In this document: positions 1-8,894 of the stretch, piece by piece
Position numbering within the stretch: the stretch's first letter is position 1
Layout: every line of letters begins with the position of its first letter
From: Alphaproteobacteria bacterium
GTDB taxonomy: Bacteria > Pseudomonadota > Alphaproteobacteria > Sphingomonadales > Sphingomonadaceae
Length of the DNA stretch: 64,000 nucleotides
NCBI GenBank assembly: GCA_018823325.1
Contig: JAHJIJ010000019.1
Location: 112,786-176,785, forward strand
Direction: 5' to 3'
Program-made: the position numbers and the translations under genes
The notes under the pieces: model-generated
Seen by the model: the letters and a program-made list of their open reading frames with translations, nothing else
Told to the model about the DNA's origin: nothing
The model's database searches: none

Positions 1-159
1 GGTCTTGAGGAAGGCGAGCGGCATGGCGATGTCCAGCCGCTTGTCGCTGCCGCCCGCTTCCAGCAGCAGCACGGACGCGCCGGGGTCCTCGCTGAGCCGC
101 GAGGCCACCACGCAGCCTGCCGATCCCGCGCCGACAACGATGTAATCGAACTCATCCAT
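1..159 (-). CDS. GMC-family FAD-dependent oxidoreductase (N-terminal part, runs off the window)
   Basis: The minus strand from 159 encodes 53 residues before the window edge, starting [20 protein letters not shown]. This is the Rossmann FAD-binding fingerprint GxGxxG followed by the acidic ribose-binding segment LLLEAGG, as in choline/alcohol dehydrogenase-like GMC enzymes. Members oxidise alcohols or related substrates with FAD; the substrate cannot be told from this fragment. It lies 28 bp downstream of the SnoaL-like gene on the same strand, so it is probably the third gene of that operon. Confidence 0.85.
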   Translation of the reverse strand, partial: MDEFDYIVVGAGSAGCVVASRLSEDPGASVLLLEAGGSDKRLDIAMPLAFLKT

Positions 160-187
160 GCCGCATCATCCGCCTGTTTGATTCATT

Positions 188-700
188 TCAATTCTGCTGA
201 TCGTAGAGCAGCCCCTTGAGGGGCGGCGGCAGCGGGCGGCCTTCGCGCGCGCCGGTCTGTCCGGCAAAGCCCGCGAGGATCGGGCCGGACCAGTCGCGGA
301 TCGTCCGCTGGGCCATGCGCCAGGCGCCGTCCTCCTGCCGGAACACATCCTCATAATAGCCCATCACATGCAGCTTATGGGGGCCATCGCCCTGCCGCAG
401 CGCCACCGCGCCATAGGAGATCGCCCGCGCGCCACTCTCGCAGGGCGTGACGATGATGTTGGTGACATGATGCTGCCGCCCGGCCGATGCGGGCTGATCG
501 CGGATGAAGGTGGCGAAATGGCGGATGGCGTCGGCGCCCTGCCAGCGCAGCGGTTCCTCGAAGGCATCCCAGATCAGCAGGCCGTCGCGGGTGAAGCAGG
601 CGACGAACGCCTCGACATTGCCGGTATCCAGCGCCCAGGCATAATGCGCGATGGTGTCGCGAATGGCGAGCTGATCGTCGGCGGAGAGGCGTGTCGTCAT
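188..700 (-). CDS. SnoaL-like / NTF2-fold protein
   Basis: A 170-residue protein with the pattern of the SnoaL_4/NTF2-like family: an N-terminal helix (DDQLAIRDTIAHYAWALDTG), then an F-T-x-D-G segment and a C-terminal beta sheet ending in WRMAQRTIRDW. The fold forms a cone-shaped pocket used by isomerases, dehydratases and ring-hydroxylating dioxygenase small subunits, and also by many proteins of unknown role. It sits between DUF3237 (3 bp gap) and the GMC oxidoreductase, which suggests a shared catabolic pathway. No specific reaction can be assigned. Confidence 0.85.
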   Translation of the reverse strand: MTTRLSADDQLAIRDTIAHYAWALDTGNVEAFVACFTRDGLLIWDAFEEPLRWQGADAIRHFATFIRDQPASAGRQHHVTNIIVTPCESGARAISYGAVALRQGDGPHKLHVMGYYEDVFRQEDGAWRMAQRTIRDWSGPILAGFAGQTGAREGRPLPPPLKGLLYDQQN

Positions 701-703
701 CAG

Positions 704-1174
704 TCAGGTCACCGCATAATAGTCGAAGAAGGTCGAGGCGCCCCGCCGCTCGGCAATGCCAACGAAGATTGTGCGGTTGAGCCAGTCATGCGGGCCTTCC
801 GGCGCCTCGAAGCGCGGCGTGATGCGGCAGTAATTGTCCTGCGGGTCCACGGCCTCGCCAGCCTCAATCCTGGCCAGTAATGCCGGGTTGGAATAAGCGA
901 TGCCGCGATTGTGGATGTAGATCGGCGTGCCGTCGCTGGCCTCGAGCATGTAGTGCGCTTCGAATTCGACGAGGCCGCTTGCCCAGAGCTTGGGCCAGTC
1001 GCCGCCCGAATAAGGCACGACGGTGCCGGAAAGGCGCGGCCCGCTGACGTCGCCACCGACCAGCGCCACGAAACCGCGTGTGTAGCTTTGCAGGGCAGGC
1101 TGGAAGCGCGTGCGCGGTCCCTCGCCGAAATCGAGGCGAACATGAAACGCCAGATCGAGCGCCGGAACGTGCAA
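704..1174 (-). CDS. DUF3237 domain-containing protein
   Basis: The 156-residue product matches DUF3237 along its whole length: an N-terminal strand, a central G-G-D-W segment followed by AHYMLEASDGTPIYIHNRG, and a C-terminal block ending W-L-N-R-x-I-F-V-G with a final aromatic Y-Y-A-V. The family is a small beta barrel of unknown function, frequent in sphingomonad and mycobacterial catabolic clusters. It is the first gene of a minus-strand set with the SnoaL-like and GMC genes, and its promoter should lie in the 202-bp divergent gap shared with the TonB receptor. Confidence 0.8.
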   Translation of the reverse strand: MHVPALDLAFHVRLDFGEGPRTRFQPALQSYTRGFVALVGGDVSGPRLSGTVVPYSGGDWPKLWASGLVEFEAHYMLEASDGTPIYIHNRGIAYSNPALLARIEAGEAVDPQDNYCRITPRFEAPEGPHDWLNRTIFVGIAERRGASTFFDYYAVT

Positions 1175-1376
1175 ACTATCCTCCCCCGCAAGCGGTCGCG
1201 CCGCTCGTCAGATTGATTTTGTCTGGCGTCTTGTGCCGCACCGGCAGCGCGAATGCCAAGGCAAAAAAGTCACGCTTTGCATCTGACACGCTGCGTTGCC
1301 CTGCGCCTGCCCCGGACTGTCACGCCGCTTTCACGGATCGCGCCTAGCGGCAGTTGTCTGAAAGGGGATAAGTCGC

Positions 1377-3908
1377 ATGAACATCCGTATTCTCGCGCTG
1401 GCCACGGCCAGCCTCGCCTCGCTCGCAGCCACCCAGGCCCATGCCGAGGCGGAGGCCGATGGCGCTAATATTATCGTCACCGCGCAGCTGCGCGAGCAGG
1501 ACCCCATCGACGTGCCGATGGCGCTCTCTGCCATCAGCGCCGAGGAGTTGGATCGCTTCGGGCTGCAGGAATTCGATGAACTCTCGCGCTTCGTGCCCGG
1601 CTTCGTCGTGCAGAACCAGTCGCCGAACAATCCCGGCTTCGTGATGCGCGGCATCACCTCGGACAGCGGCGCCGCGACGACCGAGCCGCGCGTCTCCGTC
1701 TATCAGGACGGCGTCTCCATCTCCAAGTCGCGCGGCTCCTATGTGGAGCTGTTCGATGTCGAGCGGGTGGAGATCGCGAAGGGGCCGCAGTCCACGCTTT
1801 ATGGACGTGGCGCGCTGATCGGCGCAGTGAACGTGATCCAGAACAAGGCTAATCCCGATGCAATCGAGGGGGCAGCCGGGGTCTCCTACGGCAATCATGA
1901 GAGCTTCATGGCCGAGGCGATGCTGAACGCACCGGTCGGCGAGAATGTCGCCGTGCGTCTCTCCGGCCGCATCCGCCAGCGCGATGGTTATGTCGAGAAC
2001 CTGCTGGGCGGCGCCGATTTCGACTCGGCCGACACCAAGGCCATTCGCGGCGCCATTCATGCCGGCAGCGGCGGCTTCACGTTCGATCTTATCGGCAATT
2101 ATCAGGAGGACAGCCCGGCAGGCACCTCCTTCAAGTCGATTGCCTATAACCCGACCGACCCGACGACCGGTGCGGTGATCGGCGACCGGGGCCGCAACAG
2201 CGGCGCGGCGCTGGCAACCCCCGCTGGCTTTGAAGGCGGGCGCCCGCTCGGGCTGGAGCGCGATGTGTGGGGTGTCACCGGCATCGCCAGTCTGGAGCTG
2301 GACGATCGCTTCAAGCTGACCTCCATCACCGCCTATCGCCGCTTCAGCTCGCTGGAGATTTTCGATGCTGACGGCATCTCGCTGCCGATCCTGACGGCAG
2401 CCGAGGATGCGCGCGGCAAGCAGTTCAGTCAGGAGCTGCGGCTGGCTTATGAGGCTGGCCCGCTCACGGCCTTCGTTGGCGCGAGCTACTTCCATGAGGA
2501 TGGCTCGCAGCGCACGCCCGCGCAGTTCGATGAGCGCATGACGCTGGCGCGCCTCTCCGGCGCGCTCAATGGCGGCGGCGCCATTCCCGGCCGTCCTGCC
2601 ACTGATCCTGCTCCGGCTGCGCTGTTCGCCAACACGGCCTTTGCCGGCCAGCTTCTGCAAGGCGTGGCGGGTGCCTATGGCGTTGCGCTGGATGCTGCGC
2701 TGGCGCAGGCGATTGCCGCCAACCTTAAGAGCAGCCATCTGGAAACCAGCACCAACAGCGCGCGCACGAATGCCGTCGATCTGTTCGGAGACGTGACATT
2801 GCGCGTTGCCGAGCAGTTCGAGCTGGGCGCGGGCCTTCGCTACACGCATGACGACAAGCGCAGCAGCTATACCGCTGCCGTGCTCAACGGTCGCTCCATC
2901 CTCGGCGGCTTCATTGGCGCGCTCGGTCTGGCCGAGCCGCTCCGTACCGGCCTGCTGCAGGGGCTCGCTGCCCCCGGCGCCGCGACGATCCCGCCTTCGG
3001 CTGCCTATCCGGTGCCGCTCTTCGGCCTGGGCGCGCAGCCGACCGCAAACAATGGCGACATCGCCGAGGCGGACCATAAGGACAGCGGCTTCTCATGGCG
3101 CATCACTGCACGGTACATCGCCGGGCCGGACAGCAGCATCTATGCCGCTTATGCGCGTGGACGCCGACCCGAGATTCTCTCGCCACGCGGCCCCGGCGCG
3201 CCCTTTGGTGCTGCCGGCTTCAACGTGCTGCCGTCCGAAACGGTCGACAGTTTCGAGATCGGTGCCAAGACGGCCCTGATGGACCGCACGCTGTTCGTGG
3301 ATGGCGCGGTCTTCTTCTACCAGTATGAGAATTTCCAGACGACCGAGCAGCAAGGCACGCAGTTCATCACGACCAATGCCGGCAAGGCGGAAAGCTACGG
3401 CTTCGAGGGGCAGGTTCGCTGGGTGCCCAATGACATGTTCAGCCTCTTCGCCACTTATGGCTACAGTCATGGCCGCTTCAAGACCGGCGTGCGGGATGGC
3501 AACCGCTTCCGCCTGAGTCCGGATCACAGCGCCTCGCTTGGCACGATCGTGACGGTGCCCGCCGGGCCGGGGCGGATCAGCTTCTCGCCCAGCGTCACCG
3601 TGCAGTCGCGCATCTTCTTCGATGACGACAATGATCGGACGGACCTTCAGCAGCCCCCGGCCGCCCTGGTCGCCGATAATATCCAGGACGAGTATCAGGA
3701 TGGCTATGCACTCGTGAATGCCCGTCTTGGCTATGAAGCGGCTGACGGCGGCTGGCGGGTCGAGGCCTTCGTCGAGAACCTGTTCGACAAGGAATACATC
3801 ATGGATGCCGGCAACACGGGCGACAGCCTTGGTCTGCCGACCTTCATCGCGGGCGCGCCGCGCTACTACGGCATTGCCGCCAGCGTTCGCTTCGGAGGTG
3901 TACGGTGA
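1377..3908 (+). CDS. TonB-dependent outer membrane receptor
   Basis: An 843-residue outer membrane receptor. Residues 1-23 form a signal peptide ending AHA. The TonB box-like NIIVTAQ is at 31-37, a plug domain follows (V-P-G-F-x-V and VERVEIAKGPQSTLYGRGA), and the rest is a 22-strand barrel ending in YYGIAASVRF. Such receptors import ligands over the outer membrane using TonB energy; the ligand is not known. An AAAGGGG element stands just before the ATG. The gene overlaps the PhoD phosphatase by 4 bases, so the ligand may be a phosphoester or a product released by that enzyme (inference). Confidence 0.93.
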   Translation: MNIRILALATASLASLAATQAHAEAEADGANIIVTAQLREQDPIDVPMALSAISAEELDRFGLQEFDELSRFVPGFVVQNQSPNNPGFVMRGITSDSGAATTEPRVSVYQDGVSISKSRGSYVELFDVERVEIAKGPQSTLYGRGALIGAVNVIQNKANPDAIEGAAGVSYGNHESFMAEAMLNAPVGENVAVRLSGRIRQRDGYVENLLGGADFDSADTKAIRGAIHAGSGGFTFDLIGNYQEDSPAGTSFKSIAYNPTDPTTGAVIGDRGRNSGAALATPAGFEGGRPLGLERDVWGVTGIASLELDDRFKLTSITAYRRFSSLEIFDADGISLPILTAAEDARGKQFSQELRLAYEAGPLTAFVGASYFHEDGSQRTPAQFDERMTLARLSGALNGGGAIPGRPATDPAPAALFANTAFAGQLLQGVAGAYGVALDAALAQAIAANLKSSHLETSTNSARTNAVDLFGDVTLRVAEQFELGAGLRYTHDDKRSSYTAAVLNGRSILGGFIGALGLAEPLRTGLLQGLAAPGAATIPPSAAYPVPLFGLGAQPTANNGDIAEADHKDSGFSWRITARYIAGPDSSIYAAYARGRRPEILSPRGPGAPFGAAGFNVLPSETVDSFEIGAKTALMDRTLFVDGAVFFYQYENFQTTEQQGTQFITTNAGKAESYGFEGQVRWVPNDMFSLFATYGYSHGRFKTGVRDGNRFRLSPDHSASLGTIVTVPAGPGRISFSPSVTVQSRIFFDDDNDRTDLQQPPAALVADNIQDEYQDGYALVNARLGYEAADGGWRVEAFVENLFDKEYIMDAGNTGDSLGLPTFIAGAPRYYGIAASVRFGGVR

Positions 3909-5560
3909 GGCTCGATCGTCGCTCCGCGCTCGGCCTGATCGGCTCGGGCGCCGTTCTCCCCATCGGCGCGGTCCATGCCGCTACGCCGGCACGCGCCGCC
4001 TTCCGCCACGGCGTGGCCAGCGGCGATCCCACCGCCTCGGGCGCCATTCTCTGGACCCGCGTCACCCCCGCCGATCCGGCGCATGGCACGCCTATCCCGG
4101 TGACCTGGCATGTCGCCACGCAGCCCGAGGGCAAGCCGGTGGAAAGCGGTGAGAGCGAAGCGCGGCCGGGCCGCGATTTCACGCTCAAGGTCGAGCCGCG
4201 CACATTGGCGCCGGGCCGCGATCACTGGTTCTGGTTCGAGCTGGCGGACGGCACCCGTTCGCCGGTGGGCCGCTTCCGCACGCTGCCTATGGGCAAGGCC
4301 GACGATCTCGTTCTCGCGGTGGCTTCTTGCCAGCTTTACCCCGGCGGCTTCTTCAATGCCTGGGATTCGCTTGCGAAGCGGGACCGGCTGGATGCCGTCA
4401 TCCATCTGGGCGACTATATCTATGAATATGGCGCGGAGAGCTATGGCGCGCAGATCGGCGCCAAGATCGGCCGGGTGCACGAGCCGGCGCATGAGATCGT
4501 GACGCTCGCCGATTACCGCCAGCGTCATGCGCAGTACAAGAGCGACCCCATGCTGCAGGCCGCGCATGCCCGCGCGGCCTTCATCTGCGTGTGGGACGAT
4601 CATGAGACGGCCAACGATGCCTGGCTCCACGGGGCGCAAAACCATCAGACCGAGAGCGAAGGCTGGTGGCCGGTGCGCAAGGCCGCCGCGATGCAGGCCT
4701 ATTTCGAATGGATGCCAATCCGCGATCCTCGGCCCGGCGAGCCGTGGGACGCGATCAACCGCAGCTTCGCTTTCGGCGATCTTGCGACCTTGCTGATGGT
4801 CGAGACGCGGCTGCTCGCCCGGTCGGAGCAGGCAGGCTTCAAGGGCGAAACCCCGTCTGCTGAGCAAATCACGTCGGTGCTTGCCGAGCGCAATGATCCC
4901 GCGCGGGAATTGCTGGGGGAGCCGCAGCGCGGCTGGATCGAACAGCAACTCGCCGCCTCGGTTCAGGCCGGCATGCCCTGGCAGATCATCGGCAATCAGG
5001 TGGTGATGGCGCGGGTCAATGGCCCCCAGCTTGCCAAGCTGTTCGGCGCGGAGAAAGCCGCTGCGATGACCGCGCAGCTCGCGCCCGCCATCCGAGCGCA
5101 GGTCGAGGCGTCGCAGCTTGGCTATCGCGCTGGCCTGCCGTTCAATCTGGACGCGTGGGATGGCTATCCGGCAGCGCGTGAGCGGCTCTATGCCAGCTTC
5201 CGCCGCGCCGGCGCGCAGCCGCTGGTGCTGGCGGGGGACAGTCACGCCTTCTGGGCGAACAATCTTGCCGATGAGGCGGGCGCGCCTGTCGGTGTCGAGT
5301 TCGGCACCAGCGCGATCAGCAGCCCGTCGGTGGGCGATGCGCTCCCGGCGTTGCCGATCGGCGACCTGCTCACGCAGGCGAGCCCGGAGGTGGTGTTTTG
5401 CGATCAGCGATCAAAGGGCTATGTTCTGATCACGCTCACACGCGACAAGGCGGTGGCCGACTATGTCTCCGTCTCGACCATCCTGTCGCGGGACTATCAG
5501 GATAAATCCATTCGCCGGTTCGAGGTGATGGCGCAAGCACAGCCTCGCCGGCTGAGCTGA
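3905..5560 (+). CDS. phoD: PhoD-family alkaline phosphatase/phosphodiesterase, Tat-exported
   Basis: A 551-residue metallophosphatase starting at GTG, which overlaps the receptor's TGA (GTGA), so the two are translationally coupled. The N terminus RLDRRSALGLIG carries the twin arginines of a Tat signal. A PhoD N domain begins with FRHGVASGDP at 33-42. The catalytic domain has SCQ (141-143), GDYIYEYG (169-176), WDDHETANDAW (230-240) and AGDSHAFWAN near residue 445, the metal-binding signatures of PhoD/PLD-like phosphatases that use Ca and Fe. It should hydrolyse phosphomono- or diesters in the periplasm or outside the cell. No Pho box was identified. Confidence 0.92.
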   Translation: MRLDRRSALGLIGSGAVLPIGAVHAATPARAAFRHGVASGDPTASGAILWTRVTPADPAHGTPIPVTWHVATQPEGKPVESGESEARPGRDFTLKVEPRTLAPGRDHWFWFELADGTRSPVGRFRTLPMGKADDLVLAVASCQLYPGGFFNAWDSLAKRDRLDAVIHLGDYIYEYGAESYGAQIGAKIGRVHEPAHEIVTLADYRQRHAQYKSDPMLQAAHARAAFICVWDDHETANDAWLHGAQNHQTESEGWWPVRKAAAMQAYFEWMPIRDPRPGEPWDAINRSFAFGDLATLLMVETRLLARSEQAGFKGETPSAEQITSVLAERNDPARELLGEPQRGWIEQQLAASVQAGMPWQIIGNQVVMARVNGPQLAKLFGAEKAAAMTAQLAPAIRAQVEASQLGYRAGLPFNLDAWDGYPAARERLYASFRRAGAQPLVLAGDSHAFWANNLADEAGAPVGVEFGTSAISSPSVGDALPALPIGDLLTQASPEVVFCDQRSKGYVLITLTRDKAVADYVSVSTILSRDYQDKSIRRFEVMAQAQPRRLS

Positions 5561-5564
5561 CCGG

Positions 5565-6929
5565 TCAGTTCGGCTGCGGATCGCCGTTCGGGAGCCGGAC
5601 GGTGACCCGCAGCCCGCCCGCCAATTCATTCTCGATGGCCAGTGTGCCGCCATGGCTCTCGGCCAGTGCCTTGACGATGGCGAGGCCCAGCCCGGCGCCG
5701 CCGCTGTGGCGCCCGCGCGAGGCCTCCACGCGCTCGAAAGCACCTGTCAGCCGATCGATTACGGCATCAGGCGCGCCGGGGCCGTCGTCAGTCACGACAA
5801 GCGTCGTCATGCTGCCCTCAACGCGCAGTGCGACTTGCGCCTGCGTCCCGTAGCGCACGGCATTGTCGATCAGATTGCCGAGGATGCGACGGAAGGCGAG
5901 CGGCGCGCAGCAGCAGGGCAGGGGTGTATCTGGTGCGCTCAGCGACACGGCATCGCCCGCTTCCCGGCGCAGGTCGACATAGGCCGCCGCTTCGGCCCGG
6001 GCATCGATGACCGGCGGCGCGGGTTCGGCGCCCGCATCCGTGCGCGCGAAGAGCAGAATGTCGTCCAGCAGCTTGCCCATATCCTCGATGTCGCCAATCG
6101 CGCGGTTGCGCTGGCGATCGTCCGGGATCAGGTCGGCGCGCAGCCGCAGGCGCGTGAGATAAGTGCGCAGATCATGGGCGATGGCGGCGAGCATTCGCGT
6201 GCGTTCACTCACCAGCCCGCTGATCTGGGCTTTCATGGCATTGAAGGCGCTGGCGAGCGTGCGCACTTCCCGCGCGCCGCTGGGTCGGGCGTCGGGCGCA
6301 GCGATGTCGTGCTGAAAGGCCTGTGTGGCCTGCGCCAGCCGCGCCATTGGCCGCACCACTTGCCAGAGCAGGGTGAAGAGGATGACCAGCAGGACCAATG
6401 CTGCCACTGCGCCGACGATCACGGCGCGATCCGCCAGCGTCTGTAGCGCGCGGGGCGCCCGCTCTATGGCAATGACCTCGCCGGTCGAGAGACCCACCAG
6501 CGCGCGCACCGGCCCGCGGGGCGGCTCATCGGCGCGCAGCGGTCGAGCAAACAACGTGCCGTTGCGGACCTGCACATGGATGCAACGCCCGTCGAGCGCA
6601 TCGGCATAGAGGCGGAAGCGCTCCTCCAGCCGTGGCGCCGGGCGGCGCCCGTCCGCTGCTGCTTCCCTCTCGTCTGGAAAGCCATCGAGCAGCGTCACGC
6701 TCGTGCCGCCGTGGCTTGCCGCCGCCGCGATGGCCGGGCGCAGCGCCTGCGGCGCTGCTTCCAGCGTCTCGGCGATTTCCCGTGCGTCCTGTGGATCGAC
6801 CATGCGGAACATCATCGGGCGGCCATCGGGCCAGCTCACCGCAAGGAAGATCGTGAGCAGCAGCGCGACAAGGCCGGTCAGCACCAGCGCGCTGATACGA
6901 AATAAGAGGCTGCCGAACAGTGCGCGCAT
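5565..6929 (-). CDS. HAMP-domain sensor histidine kinase
   Basis: A 454-residue inner membrane kinase. The first membrane helix is at about 12-32, followed by a ~135-residue periplasmic sensor region, a second helix at about 168-190, and a HAMP linker starting RPMARL. The HisKA H-box is AIAHDLRTYLTRL with H252; the usual Pro of HxLRTPL is Tyr. The ATPase domain has N-box NLIDNAVRYG (from 352), G1 DDGPGAP and G2 GGAGLGLAIVKA. A run of three cysteines (339-341) just before the N-box is unusual. It lies 1 bp after the response regulator gene and should phosphorylate it. The stimulus is unknown. It ends 4 bp from the convergent phoD. Confidence 0.93.
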   Translation of the reverse strand: MRALFGSLLFRISALVLTGLVALLLTIFLAVSWPDGRPMMFRMVDPQDAREIAETLEAAPQALRPAIAAAASHGGTSVTLLDGFPDEREAAADGRRPAPRLEERFRLYADALDGRCIHVQVRNGTLFARPLRADEPPRGPVRALVGLSTGEVIAIERAPRALQTLADRAVIVGAVAALVLLVILFTLLWQVVRPMARLAQATQAFQHDIAAPDARPSGAREVRTLASAFNAMKAQISGLVSERTRMLAAIAHDLRTYLTRLRLRADLIPDDRQRNRAIGDIEDMGKLLDDILLFARTDAGAEPAPPVIDARAEAAAYVDLRREAGDAVSLSAPDTPLPCCCAPLAFRRILGNLIDNAVRYGTQAQVALRVEGSMTTLVVTDDGPGAPDAVIDRLTGAFERVEASRGRHSGGAGLGLAIVKALAESHGGTLAIENELAGGLRVTVRLPNGDPQPN

Positions 6930-6930
6930 C

Positions 6931-7686
6931 TCAGCCGCCGCTCGTCTCGACAGTGGGTGCGAACAGATAGCCCCCGCCGCGCACGGTGCGGATCATGTCG
7001 GGATGCTTGGGGTCGTCGCCCAGCTTGCGGCGCAGGCGGCTCAACTGCACGTCGATGGTGCGGTCGAACGGCCCGGCATCGCGCCCGCGCGTCCAGTCGA
7101 GCAGTTGGTCGCGGGTCAGCACGCGCTGGGGATGATCGAGCAATGCAAGCAACAGGCTGAACTCGCCGCCGGTCAACTCCACCGACTGTCCCTGCGGATC
7201 GGAGAGTGCGCGCGAGCCGGCGTCGAGCGTCCAGCCGGAAAAGCGATAATGCCGTCCGCTGACGGGGGCCGGGCGGTGAGCCTCGCGCGTGCGGCGGAGC
7301 ACGGCGCGCACCCGTGCGACCAGCTCGCGCGGATTGAAAGGCTTGGGCAGATAATCGTCCGCGCCGATCTCCAGCCCAAGAATGCGGTCGATGTCGTCGC
7401 CCTTGGCGGTGATCATGATCACGGGCAGGCGCACCGGCGCATTATGCAGCCGCCGGCAGATGGAAAGCCCGTCTTCGCCGGGCAGCATGAGATCGAGCAG
7501 CACCAGATCGACACGGCGCCGCTCGATCAGCCGGTCCAGCTCCGTGCCGTTGCGGCAGCGGCCCACGTCATAACCCTCGCGCTCGAGCAGGTCGCCGACG
7601 AGATCGCGAATGTCGTCATCATCCTCCACCAGCGCGATGAAGGTGCTCGGCATGGGTGCCGGGGAGGGCAGGGGAGCGGACGACAT
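6931..7686 (-). CDS. OmpR/PhoB-type response regulator
   Basis: A 251-residue two-component regulator. The receiver domain has acidic residues EDDDD from 21, phosphoacceptor D65 in VLLDLMLP, a conserved Thr in MITAK and Lys in LPKPFN. The C-terminal winged helix has the trans_reg_C pattern ending TVRGGGYLFAP. The first 14 residues are Pro/Ser-rich, and a later Met (position 12) is an equally possible start. It is co-transcribed with the downstream kinase (1 bp gap) and divergent from the two secreted-protein genes at 7830 and 8417, which are therefore candidate targets (inference). Confidence 0.93.
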   Translation of the reverse strand: MSSAPLPSPAPMPSTFIALVEDDDDIRDLVGDLLEREGYDVGRCRNGTELDRLIERRRVDLVLLDLMLPGEDGLSICRRLHNAPVRLPVIMITAKGDDIDRILGLEIGADDYLPKPFNPRELVARVRAVLRRTREAHRPAPVSGRHYRFSGWTLDAGSRALSDPQGQSVELTGGEFSLLLALLDHPQRVLTRDQLLDWTRGRDAGPFDRTIDVQLSRLRRKLGDDPKHPDMIRTVRGGGYLFAPTVETSGG

Positions 7687-7829
7687 GGCGACAGGTCACT
7701 CCAGCACGCCGCGCATCTCAAGGGAAATCGCGCGGCTGTTACATTTCGTTGCGCTTCCTTACGCGCGGTTCGTGCCCGGCACATGGGCCGGGGCGAGACA
7801 GGTGCTCCCACAGCAAAGGAATGCTTCTC

Positions 7830-8402
7830 ATGTCCAAACGCAACATCCACCGCCTTGTCGGGGCCTGTGTCGCCGCCGCCACCGCCCTCGCCGTTACGCC
7901 GGTGCAGGCCCGTGATCACGGCCGTGTCACAGTGGTTCGCGGCCCTTCCGGCGGCGGCTATATCGCCGGTCGCCATGTCTCCCGCGAGTCGGGCGAAACG
8001 CAGGTCACACGCGGCGCGCTGACCCGCAGCGGCCATGGCTATCGCCAGACGCGAACGACCAGCGCGGGCGATGGCACGGTCAGCAATCAGGTCGAGCGCC
8101 GCTATGCCAATGGCGCGAGCATGAGCCGCAGCGGATCGGTGACGCGCAATGACGATGGCTCGGTAAGCGCCAGCCGCTCGCGCACCGGGCCGGGCGGCAA
8201 CAGCCGGTCGGGCTGGAGCACCATCTACCGCACCGATGATGGCTATACCGCCCAGCGCGGCGCCTCGACCTCCAATGGGCGAGGCTATTCGGCCAGCCGC
8301 GATGTCTCGGTGCAGGATGATCAGGTGACGGTCAATCGCAACGCCGTTACCAATTCCGGCCGGTCGGTCAGCAGCACGCGCACTTATCCGCGCGGCAATT
8401 GA
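7830..8402 (+). CDS. Secreted Ser/Gly/Arg-rich repetitive protein
   Basis: Start at 7830 is chosen because AAAGGA lies 9 bases upstream; an in-frame ATG at 7821 touches that element. The 190-residue product has a signal peptide (about 28 residues, ending VQAR). The remainder is low-complexity, rich in S, G, R, T and N, with loosely repeated blocks of 15-20 residues of the type G-Y-x-x-x-R-x-x-S-x-x-G. It has no cysteines outside the signal peptide and no recognised catalytic motif. The repeats could form a beta-solenoid or stay disordered. It ends where the ribosome-binding site of the EF-hand gene begins, so the two form an operon. Function unknown. Confidence 0.75.
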   Translation: MSKRNIHRLVGACVAAATALAVTPVQARDHGRVTVVRGPSGGGYIAGRHVSRESGETQVTRGALTRSGHGYRQTRTTSAGDGTVSNQVERRYANGASMSRSGSVTRNDDGSVSASRSRTGPGGNSRSGWSTIYRTDDGYTAQRGASTSNGRGYSASRDVSVQDDQVTVNRNAVTNSGRSVSSTRTYPRGN

Positions 8403-8416
8403 AGGAGTGTGCAGGC

Positions 8417-8854
8417 ATGAAACTCAAGCGTTTCCCCTCCCTTGCTTTCGCGACTGTTGCCGGGTTGTGCACGCTCGCTTTTCCCGCACAGGCGCAGGGC
8501 CAGCGCGACCCCGTGCAGATGCTCGAACGCGCGGACCTGAATGGCGATGGGCGCATCACCCGTGAGGAGCATCGTCAAGCCCGTGCACAAATGTTCGACC
8601 GGCTGGACCGGGACGGCAATGGCACTGTGACCCAATCGGATGCGCCCGGCGGCCTGTTTCGCCGCTCTGCCGGCGAGCGCTTCGCGTCCATCATCAAAAG
8701 GCTCGATGGCAATGGCGACGGGCGCCTCACTCGCGAGGAATTCATGAATGCTCCCGCGCCGGGGTTCGATCGTGCCGATAGCAATGGCGACAACGTGATT
8801 GACCGGGCTGAGCTGGCGGCCGCCCGCAATGCCGTGGCGGCGCGGCGCGAATAA
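8417..8854 (+). CDS. Exported EF-hand calcium-binding protein
   Basis: A 145-residue protein with a signal peptide (about 1-27, ending AQAQ) and four EF-hand loops: D40-E51 (DLNGDGRITREE), D64-D75 (DRDGNGTVTQSD), D97-E108 (DGNGDGRLTREE) and D121-E132 (DSNGDNVIDRAE). The second loop ends in Asp rather than Glu, which usually changes affinity or Mg/Ca selectivity. GAAGGAG sits 9 bases before the chosen ATG at 8417; a longer frame starting at 8399 would place this element inside the gene. It probably buffers or senses periplasmic calcium, and it shares a transcript with the upstream repetitive protein. Confidence 0.88.
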   Translation: MKLKRFPSLAFATVAGLCTLAFPAQAQGQRDPVQMLERADLNGDGRITREEHRQARAQMFDRLDRDGNGTVTQSDAPGGLFRRSAGERFASIIKRLDGNGDGRLTREEFMNAPAPGFDRADSNGDNVIDRAELAAARNAVAARRE

Positions 8855-8894
8855 CCTCTCAAGCCCGTTCTGCGGAACAAAGCTCCCGGATCAA

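Noticed and set aside
1344..3077. 577-codon minus-strand ORF opposite the TonB receptor
   Set aside because: Plus strand encodes a full TonB-dependent receptor; the antisense product has no family features and is explained by high GC third positions.
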